Source: DATKZH01 sp964475955
Lineage (GTDB): Bacteria > Planctomycetota > Planctomycetia > Pirellulales > Thermoguttaceae
DNA length: 19,963 bases
NCBI GenBank assembly: GCA_964475955.1
Contig: CAYYZY010000147.1
Location: 1-19,963 of the forward strand
Reading direction: 5' to 3'
Numbering within the stretch: the first letter of the stretch is position 1; each line of letters begins with the position of its first letter. A model generated the notes under the pieces. It made no database searches and was not told the DNA's origin. It was given only the letters and a program-made list of their open reading frames with translations. Made by a program: the position numbers and the translations under genes. Positions 1 through 8,052 of this stretch are shown here, piece after piece.

Positions 1-144
1 AGGCGGGGGCCTGGGAACGAGCAATCTGCGGGCTCGCGCGGCGACCGGCGCGATCTTCTTGTTGCTTCGCAACACCGACGAATTTGCGACTGCGTCCGAG
101 GAAGTGGCCGGCCATGCTCCGCAAAATCGTCGCTGCCACTCGCG

Positions 145-184
145 CTCATCCTTCATCCTTCATCCTTCATCTCTCATCCCTCCT
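145..184 (+). repeat. Degenerate TCATCCT heptamer tandem repeat
   Basis: About five head-to-tail units of a 7-base motif (TCATCCT, with variants TCATCTC and TCATCCC) lie 145 bases before the start of the TIM-barrel gene. A related array occurs at 10151-10197 and, read in the direction of its downstream gene, has the same orientation. Function unknown. Confidence 0.8.
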
Positions 185-219
185 GCCTCCGCGGTCGCGG
201 CCCGTCGACTTCCGGCGGA

Positions 220-247
220 TTGATCGTCCGGCCGCGAGGTGTAAAAT
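220..247 (+). promoter_or_regulatory. Putative sigma70-type promoter of the TIM-barrel gene
   Basis: TTGATC (220-225, four of six bases matching the -35 consensus) is followed after 16 bases by TAAAAT (242-247, five of six at -10). Transcription would start near 254, leaving a leader of about 75 bases before the ATG at 329. Inferred from sequence only. Confidence 0.5.
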
Positions 248-328
248 CGCTTCCGCTGGAAATCGTCACGCGCGACTGGTGCACAGATCCGGCCGATGCA
301 GGGGCACGGGCGACAAGGAACCGCCGCC

Positions 329-1414
329 ATGAGTCACGACCGCCTACCGAATCGGCGCGACGCGCTTCGTCTTCTGGCCTGCGCCGTCACCGCCGGCGCT
401 TGGCCGCGCCCGTGCGAAGCGGCCGAATGGCCGAGAAGCGGCCTGGGGCTGGTCATCTATGCGCTCGGAATCCAACGGCGGAAGCTGAAGGCGGAGGACC
501 CGTCCCAGGACTTGTTCGAGCCGTTCCGGTTCCTCGACCACTGCCACGCGCTCGGGGCCGGCGGAATCCAGGTGCCGCTGGGAACGTTGGAGCCGGCGGC
601 TTGCGAGCGCTTGCGCGCCCGGGCCGAGGCGTACGGGATGTTCGTCGAGGGCATCGCGGCGCCGCCGTTTGCAGACGCCGAGGTCGAGCGGTTCACCGCC
701 GAAGTGGAGATGGCCGCCCGGGTCGGCGCGAAGGCCGTTCGCACGGTCGTCATGCCCAGCCGGCGCTACGAGCGTTTCCGGTCGCCGGAGGAGTTCGATC
801 GGTACGCGGAGCGCGGACGCCGCGCGCTGAAGCGGGCGAGGCCGATCGTCGAGCGTCACCGGGTGCGCCTGGCCGTGGAGAATCACAAGGACCAGCGGCT
901 CGACGAGCGTCTCGCGCTGCTGGAGGGGCTCAACTGTCCGATGATCGGGGCGTGCGTCGATACGGGCAACAGTTTCGCGCTCCTGGAAGACCCGGTGGCC
1001 GTGGTTGAGGGGCTCGCTCCTTACGCATTTTCGGTGCACCTGAAGGACCAAGCGGTGCAGGAGTACGAAGACGGCTTCCTGTTTGCCGATGTCCCCCTCG
1101 GCGACGGGTTCCTCGATCTCGAGCGCATGGTCCGGGTGCTCCGCGACGCCCAGCCCGACGTGTGTTTCAGCCTGGAGACGATCACGCGCGATCCGCTTCG
1201 CGTGCCGTGCCTCCTGGAGGGCTACTGGACGACGTTCACCGAGGTGCCGGGAAGCGATCTTGCGCGCACGCTTCGAACCGTTCGTGCCCACGCGGCCGCC
1301 GAACTCACGGCGGTCGGTGCGCTCCCGATCGACGAGCAAGTGGCCCTGGAGCGGGCGACGGTCGCGAAGTCGCTCGAGTACGCCCGGAGGGAGCTCGGCA
1401 TAAGGCCGGGCTAG
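329..1414 (+). CDS. Tat-exported sugar isomerase/epimerase-like TIM-barrel protein
   Basis: This 361-residue protein resembles the xylose isomerase-like TIM-barrel family (sugar phosphate isomerases/epimerases, AP endonuclease 2 fold). The four expected metal ligands are visible: Glu184 (VENHKD), Asp211 (CVDTGNS), His237 (SVHLKD) and Glu283 (SLETI). The N-terminus has a twin-arginine motif (Arg9-Arg10, RRDALRLL) and a short hydrophobic stretch, so export through Tat is likely, as is common for planctomycete members. The ATG at 329 is preferred over an in-frame upstream start at 296 because AAGGAA lies 8 bases before it and the Tat motif then sits near the N-terminus. The substrate cannot be told from sequence; an oxidised sugar or inositol-like compound is possible. 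The gene stands alone, and its stop codon overlaps that of the convergent gene at 1411-1680. Confidence 0.88.
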   Translation: MSHDRLPNRRDALRLLACAVTAGAWPRPCEAAEWPRSGLGLVIYALGIQRRKLKAEDPSQDLFEPFRFLDHCHALGAGGIQVPLGTLEPAACERLRARAEAYGMFVEGIAAPPFADAEVERFTAEVEMAARVGAKAVRTVVMPSRRYERFRSPEEFDRYAERGRRALKRARPIVERHRVRLAVENHKDQRLDERLALLEGLNCPMIGACVDTGNSFALLEDPVAVVEGLAPYAFSVHLKDQAVQEYEDGFLFADVPLGDGFLDLERMVRVLRDAQPDVCFSLETITRDPLRVPCLLEGYWTTFTEVPGSDLARTLRTVRAHAAAELTAVGALPIDEQVALERATVAKSLEYARRELGIRPG

Positions 1415-1680
1415 CCGCAGCAGCCGGGGCCGCTTTGGCCGGGGGGCCTGCGGCCGCCGCCGACCAGGGAGAGGATCAGCGTGGTGACGCCGATCACCAG
1501 CAGGCCCGCGCCGGCGCCGATGGCCTCGCTGGAGGTGGTGACGGGGATGGGCACGAGGTCGAGGAGCAGCGATGCCTCGATCGGCTCGCCCAGGGCGGCG
1601 GACATGATCCCCCAGACCAGGCAGCCGGCGCCGCCTCCCAGTGCCAAGACGGCGACGATTCGCCCCAAGGTACGTCCCAT
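1411..1680 (-). CDS. Small two-helix membrane protein of unknown function
   Basis: The product is 89 residues. It has a hydrophobic segment at about 7-30 and another at about 52-74, separated by a short loop, and a Gly/Pro-rich tail ending in Cys-Cys-Gly. I do not recognise a named family. The ATG at 1680 is chosen because GGGAGCG precedes it with normal spacing; an in-frame extension to 1749 would run through the palindromic repeat at 1741-1787 and is rejected. The gene follows the lipoprotein gene on the same strand with a 142-base gap containing that repeat, so shared transcription is possible but not shown. Its stop (1411-1413) overlaps the stop of the convergent TIM-barrel gene. Confidence 0.6.
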   Translation of the reverse strand: MGRTLGRIVAVLALGGGAGCLVWGIMSAALGEPIEASLLLDLVPIPVTTSSEAIGAGAGLLVIGVTTLILSLVGGGRRPPGQSGPGCCG

Positions 1681-1740
1681 GGTTACGCTCCCAACGTGGT
1701 TCTTGCCGGGCGGCCCCGCCAACGATCGCGAAAGCAAGAC

Positions 1741-1787
1741 GTGGGGCACGACTGCCTCGTGCCAGGCACGTTGGAAACGTGCCCCAC
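1741..1787. repeat. Dispersed 47-base double-hairpin repeat, copy 1
   Basis: The ends are perfect 10-base inverted repeats (1741-1750 and 1778-1787). Inside are two hairpins: GGCACGA/TCGTGCC (1745-1751, 1757-1763) and GGCACGTT/AACGTGCC (1765-1772, 1776-1783, three-base loop). An inverted copy at 19751-19797 matches at 44 of 47 positions. It lies between two minus-strand genes and could act in RNA as a terminator or attenuator. Confidence 0.85.
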
Positions 1788-1822
1788 GGCAAGCTCCCGC
1801 AAGCGGTCTGAGGACGCAATTC

Positions 1823-2143
1823 TCAGTCTTCGTGGCCCACGGCCTTCCAGGTGCCGTCGCCGTCCTTCTCGAAGCGGAAGGTCCACGTCACGCTCGGTCC
1901 ACCCACGTCGGCCCGGGTAAGCGAGGCGACCAGCGTGGCCGAGTTGCCGTCGACGCTCGGCCCCTCCTTGATCTCCTTGACCGCCATCCGCATGTTGTTT
2001 TGGTCGAGGTACCGGACGATCGCCGCCTCGAACGGCCCACTGTCGACCGCGCTCTCCGACTCACCGCACCCGGTCAGCCAGGCACAGAAGAGCGCCAACG
2101 AGAGAACCGGGCCGATGGCCCTCGGTCGAACCAGCGACGACAT
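1823..2143 (-). CDS. Small exported lipoprotein, unknown function
   Basis: The 106-residue product has a lipoprotein signal: a basic N-terminus, a hydrophobic core and a lipobox LTGC with the acylated cysteine at residue 26. The mature part is a small soluble domain ending in a WTFRFEKDG-type strand, which suggests a small alpha/beta fold. The ATG at 2143 has GGAGG eight bases upstream; a TTG at 2158 overlaps that ribosome site and is less likely. A strong promoter-like sequence lies at 2239-2266. I do not recognise a characterised family. Confidence 0.75.
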   Translation of the reverse strand: MSSLVRPRAIGPVLSLALFCAWLTGCGESESAVDSGPFEAAIVRYLDQNNMRMAVKEIKEGPSVDGNSATLVASLTRADVGGPSVTWTFRFEKDGDGTWKAVGHED

Positions 2144-2238
2144 GGGGCTATCCTCCAACGATCGGACCCCGGGAAGTGAACTTGCGTAATGGCTGGAAGC
2201 TGCGGCGTTAGGCGCTCGCTTGACCGCCGGCGCAGGTC

Positions 2239-2266
2239 AGTATAAGCTGAGCGGCGGACGTGTCAA
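2239..2266 (-). promoter_or_regulatory. Near-consensus promoter of the lipoprotein gene
   Basis: On the minus strand a perfect TTGACA (2266-2261) is followed after 16 bases by TATACT (2244-2239, five of six at -10). Transcription would begin near 2232, with a leader of about 90 bases before the ATG at 2143. It is the closest match to a sigma70 promoter in the window. Confidence 0.7.
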
Positions 2267-2511
2267 CGACCATGGCGCGCCCGCTCCGTCGGCGCCGGCG
2301 GCCAGTCCGCTCTTCTCTCCGTTGGATGCATGCGCCCGGCAAGCCTTCTCGACACAGGAGACCGTGCGATGTGCCCCCAAGGGACCCACACGTTGATGGG
2401 CGTCGCTGTTCGCCCCGGGAGCGAGCGGATCTTGGCGGAGCGAAAATCGGAGCGACGCTGCGGTTGGGCAACGCTTGTTGACGTTCGAGCGTCAGAAGCG
2501 ATGGTACGCCC
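2267..2511. other. Intergenic stretch between lipoprotein promoter and the beta-helix gene end
   Basis: The non-coding span runs from 2144 to 2511 (368 bases). Apart from the promoter at 2239-2266 I see nothing definite. A minus-strand open frame (2208-2519) crosses that promoter, overlaps the end of the next gene and resembles no known protein. Confidence 0.5.
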
Positions 2512-5500
2512 CTATTCAACCGGTTCGCCCACGATTCGGATCCAACCGATTCGAAGCGTTACGCCCTGAAGTGCTTTCGGGTCGTACCTTCCGAGCTTCT
2601 TTGCTTCGTCGATCGGCGCGCTGCGGTCGGGAGGATCGGGAAGCAACTCGATGCTCACGGTATGTACCTCATCCTCGAGCCCGCCGTCGATGTTGAGCGC
2701 CGAAATGCGTTGGTAGTAACTCCATCGATCCACCTGTTCTCGCACGCCCCGATCCTCGCCGTCGATGGTGATGCGAACGCGGCCCGTGTCGGGCCCCATG
2801 ACATCGAAGAGACTTGCCGCCGTGCCGCGAAACTGAAACGTGAGCTTTGATCCAGGCGCGTCGGTGAACCAGAGCGTCTCGAAGTGCTTCCCGAACTGCC
2901 CGGGATCGCGACGCTTCCACTCTCCAGTCAGCATCACCTCGGTGATGGGGACCTGCCGGGCTCGTTCCAGGTGGTCGGGACGGAACGGTACCGCCAGAAA
3001 GCGGGGCGGCGACGGCGACGGTTCCTCGCCGGCGCTGCGGAGGAGCTCGTCGAATCGGTCACCGATGATGCTGGCATACAATTGCCTTGCCGCGGCCGAC
3101 GTGTAGACGCCGTCGTGGGTAAACACGGGCGTGCCACCGAGCTGCTTCGCTTCCTCTCGCGTTGCGCGAACGACCAGCTTCCCCTCGCTCGCCATCTGAG
3201 CGATTCGGAAGCCCATGTTGATTGAGGGAATCCCGTAGTGATTGGCGAGGTTCTCATAGGCCGACACGGACGAGGGACACAGGCCCTCAGCGTAACGGGA
3301 CTCCATCCCGGGCTTGAACGAATAGACGAACACGAGTTCGGGTATCGGATTGGCACCGCCGGCCTGGCGGATGATGCCCTCGACCGCGGCCCAGATACGC
3401 TCGCGGTCCGATTCCGCGTCATCGGAGGCGAAGTCGACGAATACGAGGTCGGGCTCGTGACGCAACACTTCGTGCCGGAAACGGTACAGACTGAAATGGC
3501 TCCCCCGCGCGCCGCCGTGGACGTCGGCGAGGATGCCGCGAAGGTCCGCATCGGGCCGGCGCTTCCGCAAATCCTCCATGAAGGCACGAAACCAACCGCC
3601 CTGGGCGTGCGATCCGCCGGCAAAGCAGGCAATCGTCACCGGCCCGTTCGCCTTCAGCTTCGCCGCCAGGTTCGGCAGGCCGCCTCGTGCCATGAACTCG
3701 TGTGCCTCGACCGGCTCGTACCCCGGAAGCTGGAAGTACCGCTCCGTCGTGAACTCGCCCAGCGCCGCCGCGCCCGGTGCTTCAACGATCGGCCACGACG
3801 CGCGCAACTCGTCTTCGTAGGGACCGATCTTGTCGAAGGGAATCGGTTGGAAGCCGAGCTTCAGGGCCGGCGATTCGGGCCGCAGACGATAGTCGTGGTT
3901 GGCCGCATCGACGAACAGCGGGTCGGCGAAGACGGAGTGTCGGTCCTTGCCCGTCGCCTTCCAACCTTCCCAATCCAGCAGTTTGCGCGCGTTGGGCGTG
4001 AGCGTCAGCTCGAACTTCGCGTCGATTCCCTCGGGCGTCCAGACGCAGTTGTGGTCGAAGTCGAATTCCGGGAAGTCGTCGCGGTGCCCGCGATACGTCC
4101 AGACGAGTTGGCCGTCTTGCCAGGCGCTCTTGTTCCGCTGGCGCATCCACTTCCCGCCGTCCTTGGTGTAGTAGACGATGTTTCGCACGAACTTGCAGTT
4201 GAACATGGTGTTGGCCCGCGGCTCGTTCTCGTCGTACCGCCGGAGCTCGGGATAGCGTTCGAGATACCGGTCCCAGTAGCCTTCCTTTTTCGCCTTGCGC
4301 ACGTGGTTCCACGAAGTCTCGAACAGCTCGCCACGCCCCCACACGCTGGCGCGGAATCCGGGGCAGTCGATGACGATGTTGTTCTCCCAGGTGTTGTCCC
4401 TGCCGCTGTGGTTGAACATCCCGCAGACGGGCACGGAGTGGAGGACGTTGCCGTAAACGGTCACTCCCGTCTCCGGCGCATCCAGGTAGATGCCCCAGGT
4501 AAAGTGCGGGTATTCGAACTTCACGCGTCCGTTCTGCACGGGCGTCCAGGAGTTGGCTTTTCCGAAACCGCCGACGTGGTGGAAGACGTTGTGCCGGATC
4601 ACGTTCCCGCGTGACAGGTAATTGCGGGACGACATGTAGAGGCCGCCCGTGTCCTCCGACCCCAAGTTCGTGTGGTGCACGACGTTGTACTCGACCGTGT
4701 TGTCGTTGCCGCCCATCAGGATGCCCTGGTGGTAGCAGTCGTGAATCCGATTGTGGCTGGCCGTGTTACCGACGCCCCGGACATTGACGCCCGTGTTGTA
4801 GGTCCGGCGAAACCGGGCAATGTGGTGGATGTAGTTGTTGGTCGCAAAGTTGTCGCCGCGCTGGAGCGTTTCCGGGTCGCCGCCGTCCAACGAGACGCCG
4901 CCGGCCCCCGTCTCGTAGACGTCGTTTCCGAACGCTCCCGATCGGTGACCGCCCCGCACGCTTACTCCCCACAGGCCGCAATTGCGGATCACGCTTTGCG
5001 CCACCCGGCAGCCTTCGCAGTCGTGAATCTGCACCGCGTTCCCGTCGCACGCCTCGATGGTGAACCCGCGCAGCGTGATGTAACTCGCATCCTCCATCGC
5101 CACCACCGTGTCGATCACCGGAGCCCAGACGTCGTCGGCGACGTCGTCGCTCTCGCCACCACCTTCGGGCGGCTGGAAGTAGAGCGTCGAGGAATCGCGA
5201 TCGAGATACCACTCGCCGGGTGCGTCCAGCTCGCTCAGCAAGTTCCGTACGAAGTATCGGTCGCCCACCCGAATTTCGTACGACACGTTCCCTGCAAGCA
5301 CGATCCGGCTTTGTTCGCGGTTCACTTCTTTGATCGGAACGACGTTCCACGCCCAACCGTATGCCGGGTGGATACACACTTCGGCGTGATCGACCTTCGA
5401 CCAGTCTTTGATCACGTCGGCCGTGCAGGTGAAGCGGTTCCTGACACCCGGCCCGTCCACGGCCAGCACATGAGCCCAGGTGCCGAAGTGCGGGTCGTCG

Positions 5501-6030
5501 GCGTCGACGTTCGGGTAGCGGGCCATCTGCATGCGATCCCCGCGATAGAACAACTGCCGGAACACAACGCCCTCAAGCGGCGTGTCTTTCAGATCGGCTC
5601 TGAGGATCCTGCCCTTCCATCGCTCGAACCCGGTGACTCTTCGCGCGCCGACAAGGACGGGTTTCTCGGACTTGTACGCGCGATACACGACGGGCGACCG
5701 AGCCGTGCCGGAGTCTTCCGGCCCGAACGTGAGCGTTTCGTGCAACGCGTACGTGCCACCGCGGACGAAAACCGTTGCGCCATCGCTTCGTCTTCCAGCG
5801 GCCTTGAGTTTTCGCAGCTCGTCGCGGGCTTTGGCCAGCGTCGCGAAAGGACCGTCCGCATGCTGGGCGTTGGGTGCAGCCAGTCTTCCCGACCACGCGT
5901 CGTTCCCGTTTGTCGCTACGTAGAGACACGTCTCGTCGGCGTACGCCGCCGCAACGAGACCGCACAGTACGAAAGCTACCCGCGGAGCCGTTCGTATGGT
6001 CGATCCAACGCTCGCGAAATACTGTGTCAC
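2512..6030 (-). CDS. Secreted beta-helix / SGNH-like / beta-sandwich fusion protein
   Basis: The product is 1172 residues. A signal peptide ends near residue 31 (AYA|DE). A YVATNGND start and a GPFATLAKARDEL segment are typical of secreted right-handed beta-helix enzymes that act on polysaccharides (pectate-lyase-like superfamily, GH141/GH120-like layout). The repeated helix strands (xGNxVxxN, GxxxxNxIHD) run from about 305 to 555. Residues about 798-990 resemble an SGNH hydrolase: GGS with Ser807 fits block I and THDGVY fits the block V position, but the expected His is Tyr976, and the block III Asn position reads Asp870. A C-terminal beta-sandwich (about 1015-1172, FRGTAASLF) resembles the accessory domain of planctomycete SGNH proteins. 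The start is a GTG at 6030 with AAGGGAGGG just upstream; an extension to 6315 would bury the signal peptide. The likely role is outside the cytoplasm, on an unknown glycan. Confidence 0.85.
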   Translation of the reverse strand: MTQYFASVGSTIRTAPRVAFVLCGLVAAAYADETCLYVATNGNDAWSGRLAAPNAQHADGPFATLAKARDELRKLKAAGRRSDGATVFVRGGTYALHETLTFGPEDSGTARSPVVYRAYKSEKPVLVGARRVTGFERWKGRILRADLKDTPLEGVVFRQLFYRGDRMQMARYPNVDADDPHFGTWAHVLAVDGPGVRNRFTCTADVIKDWSKVDHAEVCIHPAYGWAWNVVPIKEVNREQSRIVLAGNVSYEIRVGDRYFVRNLLSELDAPGEWYLDRDSSTLYFQPPEGGGESDDVADDVWAPVIDTVVAMEDASYITLRGFTIEACDGNAVQIHDCEGCRVAQSVIRNCGLWGVSVRGGHRSGAFGNDVYETGAGGVSLDGGDPETLQRGDNFATNNYIHHIARFRRTYNTGVNVRGVGNTASHNRIHDCYHQGILMGGNDNTVEYNVVHHTNLGSEDTGGLYMSSRNYLSRGNVIRHNVFHHVGGFGKANSWTPVQNGRVKFEYPHFTWGIYLDAPETGVTVYGNVLHSVPVCGMFNHSGRDNTWENNIVIDCPGFRASVWGRGELFETSWNHVRKAKKEGYWDRYLERYPELRRYDENEPRANTMFNCKFVRNIVYYTKDGGKWMRQRNKSAWQDGQLVWTYRGHRDDFPEFDFDHNCVWTPEGIDAKFELTLTPNARKLLDWEGWKATGKDRHSVFADPLFVDAANHDYRLRPESPALKLGFQPIPFDKIGPYEDELRASWPIVEAPGAAALGEFTTERYFQLPGYEPVEAHEFMARGGLPNLAAKLKANGPVTIACFAGGSHAQGGWFRAFMEDLRKRRPDADLRGILADVHGGARGSHFSLYRFRHEVLRHEPDLVFVDFASDDAESDRERIWAAVEGIIRQAGGANPIPELVFVYSFKPGMESRYAEGLCPSSVSAYENLANHYGIPSINMGFRIAQMASEGKLVVRATREEAKQLGGTPVFTHDGVYTSAAARQLYASIIGDRFDELLRSAGEEPSPSPPRFLAVPFRPDHLERARQVPITEVMLTGEWKRRDPGQFGKHFETLWFTDAPGSKLTFQFRGTAASLFDVMGPDTGRVRITIDGEDRGVREQVDRWSYYQRISALNIDGGLEDEVHTVSIELLPDPPDRSAPIDEAKKLGRYDPKALQGVTLRIGWIRIVGEPVE

Positions 6031-6114
6031 GGTTGACCCTCCCTTCTTGTGCGACCGTCGTGATTCGGCAGACTTCCATCCCACGACGATCCGCAATGAC
6101 TCGGATGACACCAA

Positions 6115-6143
6115 ATGATGGAAAGGCAGCGAGCATATTTCAA
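6115..6143 (-). promoter_or_regulatory. Possible promoter of the beta-helix gene
   Basis: On the minus strand TTGAAA (6143-6138, five of six at -35) is followed after 17 bases by CATCAT (6120-6115, four of six at -10). The leader before the GTG at 6030 would be about 78 bases. Such matches arise by chance, so this is tentative. Confidence 0.3.
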
Positions 6144-6323
6144 GGGCATGCGGCTTGGATTCACAATTCCCCGGGTGGCACCGGGCGACCGACGACTCAA
6201 TCCGCCTGTTGCTGCGCAAAACGCGACGATTTTCCGAAAGAGTCTTTCCCAATGGCAAGCCCCACTGCGGAAAATCATCGGGGCTACCCGCTTCAGACAT
6301 GCGCGCATCCTTCAAACGCGGCC

Positions 6324-7682
6324 CTACTCCCCGTTCAACCGCGAGTCGATCAGGTCGGTTTGGTCGTGGCTTTCGCGCTTGCGGAGGTAGAGCTTGATGG
6401 GCACTTCGCCGAAGCTGGTATGCTCGCGGAATACGCCCAGCAGGTAGCGCTGGTAGGGGGCGGAAAGCGCGCTGGGGCTATTGCAGAAGAGGACGATGGT
6501 GGGCGGCTGCTCGGCTACCTGGGTGGCGTAGTAGATCTTCGGGCGCCGGTGGTTGTGCAACGGCGGCGGGTTGTGCTCCAGGGCCGCCCGAACGATCTTG
6601 TTCAGCACCGCCGTGGCCACGCGGCTGCGCGACTGCTTGAAGAGCATCTGGGCGTGGTTGAGCATCGCCTTGCAGTTCTTGCCGGTCTGGCCGGTGACGA
6701 AGGCGATGGGCACGTACCAGGTGGTGCGGAAGGTGTCGCGGAGGTAGGTGACCCACCGGTCCATCGACATCGACTCGACCATCAGGTCCCACTTGTTGAC
6801 GACGTAGACGCACGGCTTGTACTGCTTGGCGATGTAGTCGCTGAGCTGCTTGTCGACCTTCGAGATCCGCTGGCTGGCGTCGAAGAAGAGCAGCACGACG
6901 TCGGCCCGGCGAATGCTCCGCTGCGCCCGGTGCGTGCTGTAGAAGTCGATGTCGGTCGCCACGCTCTTGCTGCGGCGGAAGCCGGGGGTGTCGATGGCCG
7001 TGAAGGCCTTGCCGTCGAGCTCGAAGCGGACGTCGACGCTGTCGCGCGTCGTGCCCGGCACTTCGCTGGTGATCATCCGCTCGGCGTGCGCCAGCGTGTT
7101 GACGAACGTGCTCTTGCCCGTGTTCCGACGCCCCACGATCGCCACCCGCATCGTCGGCTCGGCGAACGGGTCCAACTCGGCGGCGTCGGGCGGCAGGTGC
7201 TCGTGGATCGTGTTCAGCAGCGTGTCGATGCGTCGGTTTTCCCGGGCGCTGACGGGGACCATCCGGTGGCCGAAGCGGTAGAAGGTGCTGGCCTCCGGGT
7301 CCATGTCGCGGTAGTCGGTCTTGTTGGCCACGCAGATGACCGGCACGGTGACGTATCGGAGCCGCTTGGCCACGGTTTCGTCGAGGGCGGTGAGGCCGTC
7401 GCGCGTGTCGACGACGAAGAGGATGACGTCGGCCGAGTCGATGGCCAGCGTGATCTGTTCCTCAATCTGCTCGGTGAGGTTGTCGGAGTCCTCGATGCCC
7501 ATGCCGCCGGTGTCGACCAGCTCGACGTAGCGGTCCTCGACCTTGAGCAGATGGGTGACCCGGTCGCGGGTCACGCCCGAAGTCGGGTCGACGATGGCCA
7601 CGCGTCGGCCGGCGAGCCGGTTGAAGAGGCTCGACTTGCCGACGTTGGGCCGGCCGACAATAGCAACCTGCGGAATTCCCAT
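6324..7682 (-). CDS. der: Ribosome-assembly GTPase Der (EngA)
   Basis: This is a 452-residue protein with two GTPase domains in tandem and a C-terminal KH-like domain, the arrangement unique to Der/EngA, an essential factor in maturation of the 50S ribosomal subunit. Domain 1 shows the P-loop GRPNVGKS (10-17), DTGG (57-60), NKTD (120-123) and SAR (145-147). Domain 2 shows GRRNTGKS (184-191), DTPG (231-234) and NKWD (296-299). The KH-like part is about 355-440. Length and motifs are normal. The ATG at 7682 is chosen because Der proteins begin a few residues before the first P-loop; there is no clear Shine-Dalgarno sequence. It lies 293 bases upstream of the beta-helix gene on the same strand and is probably transcribed alone. 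Confidence 0.97.
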   Translation of the reverse strand: MGIPQVAIVGRPNVGKSSLFNRLAGRRVAIVDPTSGVTRDRVTHLLKVEDRYVELVDTGGMGIEDSDNLTEQIEEQITLAIDSADVILFVVDTRDGLTALDETVAKRLRYVTVPVICVANKTDYRDMDPEASTFYRFGHRMVPVSARENRRIDTLLNTIHEHLPPDAAELDPFAEPTMRVAIVGRRNTGKSTFVNTLAHAERMITSEVPGTTRDSVDVRFELDGKAFTAIDTPGFRRSKSVATDIDFYSTHRAQRSIRRADVVLLFFDASQRISKVDKQLSDYIAKQYKPCVYVVNKWDLMVESMSMDRWVTYLRDTFRTTWYVPIAFVTGQTGKNCKAMLNHAQMLFKQSRSRVATAVLNKIVRAALEHNPPPLHNHRRPKIYYATQVAEQPPTIVLFCNSPSALSAPYQRYLLGVFREHTSFGEVPIKLYLRKRESHDQTDLIDSRLNGE

Positions 7683-7957
7683 GAAATCGAGTCTCACGAA
7701 ACGCGTCACCCCACCCAATGGCGTGCCCCCGTGAGGCACCGGCTCGGCCAGCCCCGCGTCCCATCATAGTTCAAGGCATGGCCGAGCGACAGGCGCACGG
7801 GGCGTTCGGCTGGGCCGGGCGTGGGGAGGGCGTCGTTCGATCGCCAGCTTGGCGGGGATAGAAGCGCATGGCCCGATCCTTGGCCCCCCCTTCACTACGG
7901 ATTCCGTCGATTCCGGTTCGCCGGCGCCACGCCCGCTGCACGCCACGCGATCGACGC

Positions 7958-7963
7958 TATACT
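7958..7963 (+). promoter_or_regulatory. Possible -10 element of the uracil glycosylase gene
   Basis: TATACT matches the -10 consensus at five of six positions and lies about 90 bases before the ATG at 8053. No convincing -35 hexamer is found at the right distance. Confidence 0.3.
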
Positions 7964-7987
7964 GGGAGACTCGGAAGCGCACGCTGA

Positions 7988-8003
7988 AAACGTGCCCCAC
8001 GGC
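7988..8003 (+). repeat. Half copy of the dispersed double-hairpin repeat
   Basis: These 16 bases are identical to 1775-1790, the right end of copy 1 plus three bases beyond it. The partner arm is missing, so this is a remnant or a solo end. Confidence 0.55.
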
Positions 8004-8052
8004 CATGCACCGACCGCCTCCTGTTACGCGATGCTCGGCAGAAGGAATCACC

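Larger units (their letters stand above)
1..328. other. Intergenic region before the first gene
   Basis: No convincing gene is seen here. Open frames over it lack family resemblance and run through a low-complexity heptamer repeat. The region holds a fragment (positions 11-22) that is the reverse complement of part of the palindromic repeat at 19618-19629, the heptamer repeat at 145-184, and a promoter-like site just before the first gene. Confidence 0.6.
7683..8052. other. Divergent intergenic region between der and the uracil glycosylase gene
   Basis: No gene is seen in these 370 bases; an in-frame upstream extension of the glycosylase from 7849 has no family resemblance. A TATGAT -10-like hexamer on the minus strand (7768-7763) could serve der, and a TATACT on the plus strand (7958-7963) could serve the glycosylase, but neither has a good -35. 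A half copy of the dispersed repeat is at 7988-8003. Confidence 0.5.

Noticed and set aside
344..1819. 491-residue minus-strand frame
   Set aside because: It is antisense to the TIM-barrel gene and runs through the palindromic repeat at 1741-1787.
2208..2519. 103-residue minus-strand open frame
   Set aside because: It contains the near-consensus promoter at 2239-2266, overlaps the 3' end of the beta-helix gene and has a composition unlike its neighbours.
6031..6315. 95-residue N-terminal extension of the beta-helix protein
   Set aside because: It would place the signal peptide internally, while the GTG at 6030 has an excellent ribosome-binding site.
5874..7769. 631-residue plus-strand open frame opposite der
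   Set aside because: It is antisense to an essential, fully conserved GTPase gene and has no recognisable domains.
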